A stretch of 38,109 nucleotides of DNA from Microbacterium luticocti DSM 19459 (GTDB taxonomy: Bacteria > Actinomycetota > Actinomycetes > Actinomycetales > Microbacteriaceae): the NCBI RefSeq assembly GCF_000422405.1, contig NZ_KE383827.1:1-38109 (forward strand), in the 5' to 3' direction. This document shows, in pieces, positions 31,517 to 38,109 of the stretch (within the stretch, counting starts at the first letter, position 1; each line of letters opens with the position of its first letter). The position numbers and the translations under genes are program-made. The notes under the pieces are model-generated. The model saw nothing but the letters and a program-made list of their open reading frames with translations, was not told the origin of the DNA and did no database searches.

Positions 31517-33604
31517 GTGACGAACGACAGTCGCGACGCGACGCCCGAGGCGCCGATCGCGAAACGCATCCTGATCGGCGACCCGCTGGCGTCGCAGAAC
31601 GCGGACGAGCACCTGCTGCCCAAGCGCATGGCGCTGCCGATCTTCGCCTCTGACGCGCTGAGCTCGGTGGCGTACGCGCCGCAGGAGATGCTCATGATCC
31701 TGCTCACCGGCGGGCTCGCGTTCCTCGCGTTCGCGCCGTGGGTGGCCGCCGCGGTCGTGCTGCTGATGACCGTGGTGGTGCTGTCGTACCGGCAGCTGAT
31801 CCGCGCCTACCCGTCCGGCGGCGGCGACTACGAGGTCGCGCGCACGAACCTGGGCGAGATCCCGGGCGTCGTGGTGGCCTCGGCGCTGCTGGTGGATTAC
31901 ATCCTCACGGTGGCCGTGTCGACGGCATCCGGTGTCGACAACATCATCTCGGCGCTGCCCGGGCTGAACCCGTGGCGGGTGGAGCTCGCGGTCGCCTGCG
32001 TGGTGGCGATCGTGCTGATGAACCTGCGCGGCGTGCGTGAGGCATCCCGCGCGTTCGCGATCCCCACCTACGTGTTCATCGGGTCGGTCGCCGTCATGGT
32101 GGTCACCGGCCTGGTGCGCACGTTCGTCGGCGCGGCGCCGGTCGCCTCGAGCGCCGACTACGCGCTGCACACGCAGAGCATCTCGCAGGCGGCGGTGATC
32201 CTGCTGGTGCTGCGCGCGTTTTCGAGTGGATGCTCGGCCCTGACCGGTGTCGAAGCCGTCTCGAACGGGGTGCAGGCGTTCCGCAAGCCCAAGATCCGCA
32301 ACGCGCGCACCACGCTGGCGATGATGGGCGGCATCGCCGCGGCGATGTTCGCGGGGCTCGTCGCGCTGGCGCTGATCGCCGGCGTGCAGTACGCCGAGAA
32401 CCCCTGCGACCTGGTCGGATTCGACTGCCGCACCATGCCGCAGCCGAGCCTGATGGCGCAGCTGGCCGCCGCCACGTTCGGCATGGGCTCGATTCCGTTC
32501 TTCATCGTGCAGGCGGCGACCGCGTGCGTGCTGCTGCTGGCGGCGAACACGGCGTTCAACGGGTTCCCGCTGCTGGGCGCGGTGCTGGCGCGTGACGGCT
32601 ACGCGCCGAAGGCGCTGAACACCCGCGGCGACCGGCTGGTGTACTCCAACGGCATGATCGTGCTGGGCGTCGCGGCGATCGCCGTGCTGGTGATCTACCA
32701 GGCGAACCTGTCGAACCTGATCCAGCTATACATCATCGGCGTGTTCGTGTCGTTCTCGCTCGGCCAGATCGGCATGATCCGGCACTGGATCCGCGGGCTG
32801 CGTCGCATCACTCATCTGCCCGCCGAGGCACGTGCGCAGCAGTCCGCGAAGCGGCAGACGTTCAGTTACCGCAAGGGTCTGGTGATCAACAGTCTGGGCG
32901 CGACGATGACCGTGTCGGTGCTGGTCGTGGTGACGATCACGAAGTTCACGCACGGTGCGTGGCTGGTGTTCCTGGCGATCCCGATCCTGTCGACGCTGAT
33001 GATGGGCGTGTACCGGTACTACCGCGACGTGGAGCACGAGATCCGCATGGACGACACCGTGCACTTCGGCGCGGAGGGCGATGTCGCGCTGATCCTGGTG
33101 AACCGGCTGCAGAAGCCGGTGGCCAAGGCGCTCGACTATGCGCTGGCGGCGCGGCACGACAAGACCATCGCCCTGCACGTGGCGGTCACCGCAGAGGAGT
33201 CGAAGGCGTTGCAGAAGGGCTGGGAGGCGCACGGGATGCCGGTGCCGCTGGTCACGATCGAGTCTCCCTTCCGCAGCTATGCCGGGCCGGTGATCGAGTT
33301 CATCAACCAGTACCGGGCCGAGCACGGCCCGAGCGTGGTGACGGTGTACCTGCCGCAGTACATCGTGGGGCACTGGTGGGAGAAGGTCCTGCACAACCGG
33401 CGCGCGCGGCGGATGGCGCAGCAGCTCATGCTCGTGCACGGAGTGACGATCACGCTGGTGCCGTGGATGCTCGACTCGTCCGAGCTGATCTACGGCCGCC
33501 GTTCACGCCCGGTTCCCGGCCAGGAGCGGGCCGGGCGCCCGTACTCGTCCGGAGCGCGGTTCGACGCCCGGCCCCCGGCCGCTCAAGACAAGACACGGCG
33601 CTGA
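31517..33604 (+). CDS. APC-superfamily amino-acid permease with C-terminal cytosolic domain
   Basis: A 695-residue membrane protein. The first 45 residues are cytoplasmic (RILIGDPLASQNADEHLLPK). About 12 helices run to residue 500, starting FASDALSSVAYAPQEMLMIL. The unwound-helix motif SSVAYAP and SGCSALTGVEAVSNGVQAF (helix 6 region) are typical of APC permeases of the YdaO/KimA-like group, so a K+ carrier is possible as well as an amino-acid carrier. The last 170 residues form a soluble domain (VALILVNRLQKPVAKALDYA, IALHVAVTAEESKALQ) of a USP-like alpha/beta character. GTG 31517 is chosen because the longer frame adds non-conserved residues and the -10 lies just before it. Confidence 0.85.
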   Translation: MTNDSRDATPEAPIAKRILIGDPLASQNADEHLLPKRMALPIFASDALSSVAYAPQEMLMILLTGGLAFLAFAPWVAAAVVLLMTVVVLSYRQLIRAYPSGGGDYEVARTNLGEIPGVVVASALLVDYILTVAVSTASGVDNIISALPGLNPWRVELAVACVVAIVLMNLRGVREASRAFAIPTYVFIGSVAVMVVTGLVRTFVGAAPVASSADYALHTQSISQAAVILLVLRAFSSGCSALTGVEAVSNGVQAFRKPKIRNARTTLAMMGGIAAAMFAGLVALALIAGVQYAENPCDLVGFDCRTMPQPSLMAQLAAATFGMGSIPFFIVQAATACVLLLAANTAFNGFPLLGAVLARDGYAPKALNTRGDRLVYSNGMIVLGVAAIAVLVIYQANLSNLIQLYIIGVFVSFSLGQIGMIRHWIRGLRRITHLPAEARAQQSAKRQTFSYRKGLVINSLGATMTVSVLVVVTITKFTHGAWLVFLAIPILSTLMMGVYRYYRDVEHEIRMDDTVHFGAEGDVALILVNRLQKPVAKALDYALAARHDKTIALHVAVTAEESKALQKGWEAHGMPVPLVTIESPFRSYAGPVIEFINQYRAEHGPSVVTVYLPQYIVGHWWEKVLHNRRARRMAQQLMLVHGVTITLVPWMLDSSELIYGRRSRPVPGQERAGRPYSSGARFDARPPAAQDKTRR

Positions 33605-33632
33605 GCCGCGGCATCCGTCGCCCGCAACCACC

Positions 33633-34604
33633 TCAGGCAGGCAGCACCTGAGACTCGAGGCGTGCGTAGCTGGACTCCATGCCGTCGACCATGCCCGTGG
33701 CGAGCACGGCGTCGCGGGTCGCGGCATCCGGATACTCGATGATCACGGTCAGCAGGGTCGCGCCGTCCTCTTCGTACAGCTGCAGGTCGTTGAGGGTCGC
33801 CGGGAAGTCGGTGCCGGTCATGTGCTCGGTGGTCACCGCGCGGCGTGGCGGCTCAGACAGCACGCTCTCGCCGTCGAATCCGAACGGCTCGCCGGCGACA
33901 CCGGGTTCGGGCGCCCACGCGAACCGGTACCCCGCCTCGGTGACCTCGCACTCGGTCATGCGCCAGCCGTCGGGTCCGAGCATCCATCGCCGGATCAGCT
34001 CGGATTCGTGGTGCGCGCGCCACACCAGCTCGCGCGGTCCGTCGATGAGTCGGGTGATGCGCACGTGCCGGTCGTCGAGCACCTCGAGGCGGGTGCCGTT
34101 GCCGGCGGCGTAGTCGCGCAGGCTCTGCAGCACCGTGTCGATCTGCGCCATCGCCATGCGGGTGCCTTCGACCATGCCCATGCCGACCGCCTGCTCGAGC
34201 GATTCGATCGAGGTGAAGTGCGTGGTTCCAGTGAAGCGGGTGCCGTCGGGGGCGTCGTCGAACGCGAACACCATGCGCATCGGGTCCATGCCGGCGGCCA
34301 GGTCGCCGTTCTCGTCGGCGAACCCGTCGAGCACCTCGAAGCCGTTCGGCTCGTCGATGGTGACGAACTCCCAGCGACCGCGCGAGAGCTCACCGTGCGG
34401 GCCGGTCATGTGGTACTGCGCGAGTCCGCCGGGGGCGAAGTCGAAGCGGGTGAAGGTGGCCGGCCACCCGGGAGGGCCCCAGAACCGCTCGAGCTGACGC
34501 GGGTCGGTGAACACCTGCCACACCCGCTCGCGGGGCGCCGCGAACGAGGCGGCGATGTGCATCGTGAGGTTCTCGGGGTCGGTGGTGATGTCGGTGACGG
34601 GCAT
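33633..34604 (-). CDS. Two-domain SRPBCC (AHSA1-type) protein
   Basis: A 323-residue soluble protein with two START-like domains in tandem. Domain 1 (about 12-165) contains FAAPRERVWQVFTDPRQLERFWGP, and domain 2 (about 175-320) contains LIDGPRELVWRAHHESELIRRWML. Both repeat the P-RE-VW-A--(D/E)P-L--RW pattern that defines AHSA1. Such proteins bind hydrophobic ligands; the ligand here is unknown. It is the second gene of an operon with the ArsR regulator (51-bp gap). The doubled domain is less common than single-domain forms. The 3' end converges with the APC permease, 28 bp apart. Confidence 0.9.
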   Translation of the reverse strand: MPVTDITTDPENLTMHIAASFAAPRERVWQVFTDPRQLERFWGPPGWPATFTRFDFAPGGLAQYHMTGPHGELSRGRWEFVTIDEPNGFEVLDGFADENGDLAAGMDPMRMVFAFDDAPDGTRFTGTTHFTSIESLEQAVGMGMVEGTRMAMAQIDTVLQSLRDYAAGNGTRLEVLDDRHVRITRLIDGPRELVWRAHHESELIRRWMLGPDGWRMTECEVTEAGYRFAWAPEPGVAGEPFGFDGESVLSEPPRRAVTTEHMTGTDFPATLNDLQLYEEDGATLLTVIIEYPDAATRDAVLATGMVDGMESSYARLESQVLPA

Positions 34605-34655
34605 GATCTCTCCGTGGGTCGGGTCCGGTCGGTTCCGGCGTGGTGCGGGTTCGGG

Positions 34656-35021
34656 TCAGGATGCCGGGGGCCCGGCGTCTTCGGCGAGCAGCGCGTCGAT
34701 GCGGTCGATGCGATCGCGCCACAGCTGCTGGTAGCGCTCGAGCAGCACACGTGCCCGGGCGATCGTGTCGGGGTCGGCGCGCACGAGTCGCTCCCTCCCC
34801 TCGGCCCGCTTGACGATCAGGCGGGCGGCTTCGAGCACCGCGACGTGCTTCTGCACCGCGGCGAACGACATGTCGTAGTCGGCGGCGAGCGCCGACACCG
34901 ACTGCTCCTCGACGACGGTGCGGCGCAGGATGTCGCGGCGCGTCGCGTCGGCGAGGGCCCGGAACACCCGGTCCACCTCGTCGTCGGTGAGCTGCTCTTG
35001 CGGCTCTCGTTGTGCAACCAT
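34656..35021 (-). CDS. ArsR-family transcriptional regulator
   Basis: A 121-residue winged-helix repressor: VFRALADATRRDILRR opens the fold, SVSALAADYDMSFAAVQKHV is the HTH, and VLEAARLIVKRAEGRERLVRAD the wing. No metal-binding Cys pairs are present, so it is not an arsenic or zinc sensor; it belongs to the group paired with SRPBCC genes. The ATG at 35021 lies inside a 20-bp palindrome (35012-35031), suggesting autorepression at its own start. Divergent from sufS with about 110 bp between starts. Confidence 0.92.
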   Translation of the reverse strand: MVAQREPQEQLTDDEVDRVFRALADATRRDILRRTVVEEQSVSALAADYDMSFAAVQKHVAVLEAARLIVKRAEGRERLVRADPDTIARARVLLERYQQLWRDRIDRIDALLAEDAGPPAS

Positions 35022-35031
35022 TTGGTTGTAC
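35012..35031 (-). promoter_or_regulatory. Probable ArsR operator over the start codon
   Basis: Inverted repeat with arms GTGCAACCA and TGGTTGTAC around a TT centre, one mismatch in 9 bp. It covers the ArsR ATG and the preceding bases, where a TAACGT -10 would give a near-leaderless transcript. Confidence 0.65.
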
Positions 35032-35118
35032 GTTACGCGCGGATGCGGCATCCGTCAAGGGGCGGTTGTCGCGACTCGGCATGACTCGACCGCCGAGCCC
35101 GCGCACATCCGCGCGGCG

Positions 35119-35124
35119 TAGCCT
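35119..35124 (+). promoter_or_regulatory. -10 element of a leaderless promoter (sufS)
   Basis: TAGCCT, then 7 nt, then GTG 35132. Confidence 0.5.
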
Positions 35125-35131
35125 GGAAACC

Positions 35132-36376
35132 GTGACGATCCCCACCGAGACCATCGATCTTGCCGCCGTGCGTGCGGACTTTCCCGCGCTGCACCGCGAG
35201 GTGGACGGGTGCCCGCTGATCTACCTCGACTCGGCGGCGACCGCGCAGCGCCCGCAGTCCGTGATCGACGCCGAACTCGCCTTCGTCACCGGCGCGAACG
35301 CGGCCGTGCACCGCGGCGCACACACCCTGGCCGCCGAGGCGACCGATCTCTTCGAGGACGCCCGGGCGACCGTCGCCGGGTTCGTCGGTGCGGCCCCCGA
35401 GCAGCTGGTCTGGACCTCGGGCGCGACCGCGGCCCTGAACACGGCGGCGTACGCGATCGGTGCGGCCGGGCTCGTGCGCGAGGGCGACGAGGTCGTCGTG
35501 ACCGAGGCCGAGCACCACGCGAACCTGATCCCCTGGCAGCAGTTGGCCTCCCGCACCGGCGCGGTGCTGCGGCACATCCCCGTGCACGAGGACGGCACGA
35601 TCGACGTGTCGGCTGCGGCATCCGTCATCTCGTCGCGCACCCGCGTCGTCGCGTTCGCGCACGTGTCGAACGTGCTCGGCATCGTGAATCCGGTCGCCGA
35701 CCTGGTCGCGCTCGCGCACGGCGTCGGCGCGATCGCGGTCATGGACGCGTGCCAGTCGGCCCCGCACCTGCCGCTCGACCTGCCCGGGCTCGGCGTGGAC
35801 CTCGCCGCGTTCTCGGGTCACAAGATGCTCGGCCCCAACGGCATCGGCGCGCTGTACGGCACCGCCGAGTTGCTCGACGCGCTGCCGCCGGTGTTCACGG
35901 GCGGGTCGATGGTCACCACCGTCACGCTCGAGACCGCCGAGTTCCTGCCCGCGCCGCACCGGTTCGAGGCAGGCACGCAGCCGGTGTCGCAGGCGGTCGG
36001 CCTGGCCGAAGCCGTGCGCTACCTCGACCGGCTGGACATGGGCGCGGTGCACGCGCGCGAACGGATGCTCGAGCAGCGCATGCGCGAGGGCCTGCGCGGC
36101 ATCGATGGGGTGCGGCTGCTGGGTGACGCCGACGCCGAGCGCATCGCGCTGTGCGCGTTCGCGGTCGACGGGGTGCACGCGCACGACGTGGGCCAGTTCC
36201 TGGATGCTCGGGGCATCGCCGTGCGGGTCGGGCACCACTGCGCGCAGCCGCTGCACCGCCGGTTCGGGCCGGCGGCCACGGTGCGGGCCAGCGCCGGGGT
36301 CTACACGACCGAGGACGAGATCGACGCGCTGATCGACGCGGTCGGCGCCGTGCGCGGCTACTTCGGGGCGGCGTGA
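35132..36376 (+). CDS. sufS: Cysteine desulfurase, SufS type
   Basis: A 414-residue PLP enzyme delivering sulfur from cysteine for Fe-S cluster assembly. IYLDSAATAQRP and the VHRGAHTLA region open the fold. The PLP lysine is in FSGHKMLGPNG (K231), and the persulfide Cys is in RVGHHCAQPLH (C370), the short SufS-type loop. The C-terminal VRASAGVYTTEDEID is standard. GTG 35132 is preferred over an upstream frame from 35012, which crosses the ArsR operator. Its stop overlaps the sufU ATG by one base. The rest of the suf operon (sufBDC) is not in the window. Confidence 0.95.
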   Translation: MTIPTETIDLAAVRADFPALHREVDGCPLIYLDSAATAQRPQSVIDAELAFVTGANAAVHRGAHTLAAEATDLFEDARATVAGFVGAAPEQLVWTSGATAALNTAAYAIGAAGLVREGDEVVVTEAEHHANLIPWQQLASRTGAVLRHIPVHEDGTIDVSAAASVISSRTRVVAFAHVSNVLGIVNPVADLVALAHGVGAIAVMDACQSAPHLPLDLPGLGVDLAAFSGHKMLGPNGIGALYGTAELLDALPPVFTGGSMVTTVTLETAEFLPAPHRFEAGTQPVSQAVGLAEAVRYLDRLDMGAVHARERMLEQRMREGLRGIDGVRLLGDADAERIALCAFAVDGVHAHDVGQFLDARGIAVRVGHHCAQPLHRRFGPAATVRASAGVYTTEDEIDALIDAVGAVRGYFGAA

Positions 36377-36828
36377 TGGGCGATCTCGACCAGCTGTACC
36401 AGGAGCTGATCCTCGACCATGCGCGTCGACGGGTGGGCAGCGGGTTGGCGCCGGCCGAAGGTCTCTCCGCCGACCACCACGAGCGCAATCCGGTGTGCGG
36501 CGACGAGATCACGCTGCGTGTGCGCGTGGACGGCGACCGCATCCGCGACGTGAGCTGGGAGGGCGAGGGCTGCTCGATCTCGCAGGCGTCGGCCTCGATG
36601 CTGTCGCAGCTCGTGACGGAACGCGCCCCGCTGCCGAGGAACGAGGCATCCGCCCTCATCGACGGTTTCCGCACCGCGCTGCGGTCCCGCGGCACGATGG
36701 AGCTGGACGAGGACGTGTACGAGGATGCCGCGGCCCTGACCGGGGTGTCGAAGTACACGGCTCGCGTCAAGTGCGCGATGCTCGCCTGGGTCGCACTCGA
36801 GGCGGCGCTGGCGGCGCTCGACGGCTGA
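36376..36828 (+). CDS. sufU: Fe-S assembly sulfur-relay protein SufU
   Basis: A 150-residue IscU-like protein. DLYQELILDHARRRVG-type N-terminus (LDQLYQELILDHARR), zinc/sulfur-ligand residues C41 and D43 (NPVCGDE), C66 (GEGCSISQAS) and C133 (VKCAMLAW) match the SufU pattern. It probably accepts persulfide sulfur from SufS through a Zn site. It is translationally coupled to sufS (1-bp overlap). The residues GVSKYTARVKCA are the SufU hallmark. Followed after 63 bp by the CRISPR array. Confidence 0.95.
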   Translation: MGDLDQLYQELILDHARRRVGSGLAPAEGLSADHHERNPVCGDEITLRVRVDGDRIRDVSWEGEGCSISQASASMLSQLVTERAPLPRNEASALIDGFRTALRSRGTMELDEDVYEDAAALTGVSKYTARVKCAMLAWVALEAALAALDG

Positions 36829-36891
36829 GGTTGCGTGAGGGACGCGCCGCGGCCCGCCAGGCTACGAACCTGAACAACGAACCTGAATAGG

Positions 36892-38109
36892 GGGCCTTCC
36901 CCGCTCGCGCGGGGAGCACGGGCATATCCTCACTCGCTGCGCTCGCTTCGGTTGGGTCATCCCTGCTCTTGCGGGGAGCACTTCGCCTTCGTGGTCATCC
37001 GGAAGGGTTTCCGTGGATCATCCCCGCTGGCGCCGGGAGCACACCGAGATCTCGGCCGGCGTCGTCCCCGTTAAGGGATCATCCCCGCTCGCGCGGGGTG
37101 CACTGTCTCCCCCACCGCCTGTTCAAGCGCGGTCGGGATCATCCCCGCTCGCGCGGGGAGCACAGGGCGTCGTTGAAGAGGACTTCGCCGATGTCCGGAT
37201 CATCCCCGCTCGCGCAGGGAGCATCCGGAGGCAGATTACGCGCCCGTCGCGTCGTCGGGATCCTCCCCGCTCGCGCGGGGAGCACGCCCGCCCCTGGACA
37301 TTGGTGCCCATGCCCATCGGATCATCCCCGCTCACGCGGGGAGCACTCGGTGTCTTCGCGGTCCTGGTAGAACCACACCGGATCATCCCCGCTCGCGCGG
37401 GGAGCACGCAGCTGGGGCCTAGAAAAAGCATCCGCCGTTCGGATCATCCCCGCTCGCGCGGGGAGCACGTCGCGAAGTTCGACTTCCTCGTCCGCGCCGT
37501 CGGATCATCCCCGCTCGCGCGGGGAGCACCACCAACGGCAGCCGTTCGCCGCGAGTCGCCTGGACACAGGGGAGATCGACCTCAGCGGGTGCGGGGATCA
37601 TCCCCGCTCGCGCGGGGAGCACTTGGTGGCCTGCCGAAGCTGGGCGAGCACGTAGGGATCATCCCCGGTCGCGCGGGGAGCATTTGGTGGTGGTTCTGCC
37701 CCGGGAGTCGGTGACCGGATCATCCCCGCTCGCGCGGGGAGCACAGCAGGTCGCGCACGATCCGCACCTCGGCCTCAGGATCATCCCCGCTCGCGCGGGA
37801 GCACACGAACCCGTACGGGAACAACGCGCCGGCCTGGGGATCATCCCCGCTCGCGCGGGGAGCACATCTCAACTTGAGACACGCTATCCATGTCGGGGGG
37901 ATCATCCCCGCTCGCGCGGGGAGCACAACCCGGGGCTCGGTGTCCGCATCTCTGAAGAGGGATCATCCCCGCTCGCGCGGGGAGCACGTCACTTGACACT
38001 AACCGCGCCAGTTGGTAGACGGATCATCCCCGCTCGCGCGGGGAGCACGAGTTCTGGATCAAGTGCACGGACTCGTACACAGGATCATCCCCGCTCGCGC
38101 GGGGAGCAC
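36892..38109 (-). CRISPR. Type I-E CRISPR array, 20 repeats and 19 spacers in the window
   Basis: The 28-bp repeat on the plus strand reads GGATCATCCCCGCTC followed by GCGCGGGGAGCAC. The stem TCCCCGC/GCGGGGA with loop TCGC is the type I-E actinobacterial form. Repeats start at 36892 (decayed), 36954, 37015, 37076, 37136, 37197, 37258, 37319, 37380, 37441, 37502, 37595, 37656, 37717, 37778, 37838, 37899, 37960, 38021 and 38082. Spacers are 32-34 nt, except 37530-37594, which is 65 nt. The crRNA sense, by comparison with E. coli I-E repeats, is the minus strand, so the leader lies to the right and the decayed left repeats are the trailer. The last repeat ends at the window edge and no cas gene is inside the window. 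Confidence 0.97.

Noticed and set aside
36920..36953. First (34-nt) spacer as a normal CRISPR spacer
   Set aside because: It follows a strongly decayed repeat and contains a CTCGCTGCGCTCGC-type semi-palindrome; it may be trailer sequence, so I do not treat its length as evidence.
36969..37926. Small open frames inside the CRISPR array on both strands
   Set aside because: They repeat SSPLARGA, IIPARAGS or LPARAGM motifs because they translate the CRISPR repeat; not genes.

Overview
The window is chromosomal DNA from a very GC-rich actinobacterium, most likely a Microbacteriaceae member (Microbacterium or a close relative). The evidence is the strong G/C third-position bias, frequent GTG starts, leaderless-type promoters (TAnnnT about 6 nt before the start codon), the purine gene arrangement, and a type I-E CRISPR repeat of actinobacterial type. 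Assignment to genus is inference.

Left edge (1-3238): an IS1380-like element, cut by the window edge, interrupts an FtsX/MacB-type ABC permease. The matching ATPase follows, and a divergent ECF-type sigma factor is translationally coupled to a one-TM, Cys-containing membrane protein. This block is visibly less GC-rich than the rest and looks acquired.

Housekeeping block (3263-13818): a small membrane protein, an SCP-2-like protein, purD, a SAM methyltransferase, an F420-type LLM oxidoreductase, a two-domain teichoic-acid-type glycosyltransferase, a siderophore-interacting flavoprotein, a DHA2 drug exporter with a small upstream ORF, and purC.

Anaerobic dNTP synthesis and nucleobase uptake (13819-18465): two NrdR boxes, class III ribonucleotide reductase nrdD, its activase nrdG, paired hairpins, then an NCS2 xanthine/uracil permease.

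Sugar region (18514-24757): a complete cello-oligosaccharide-type operon on the minus strand (binding protein, two permeases, GH1 beta-glucosidase, LacI/CebR regulator). Its promoter is flanked by two CebR-type palindromes, and a perfect 14-bp hairpin separates the binding protein from the permeases. A MarR regulator with a repetitive tail, purS-purQ and apt follow. Then comes a 0.68-kb gap with three 86-bp palindromic units, and a GH13 alpha-glucosidase with its own LacI regulator and operator.

Right side (31517-38109): an APC-type amino-acid permease, an ArsR/SRPBCC pair, sufS-sufU, and a type I-E CRISPR array with 20 repeats and one double-length spacer. The array reads on the minus strand and its decayed end is at the left, so its leader and probably its cas genes lie beyond the right edge.

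Three patterns cross the whole window: (i) short tandem duplications at gene 3' ends and in intergenic gaps, some copying the stop codon and some lengthening the protein as repetitive tails; (ii) leaderless promoters at constant spacing; (iii) excess of the hexamer GGATGC/GCATCC with local codon use bent to fit it. No complete new enzymatic system is evident. The least explained items are the 86-bp palindromes, the gene-end duplications and the double-length CRISPR spacer.
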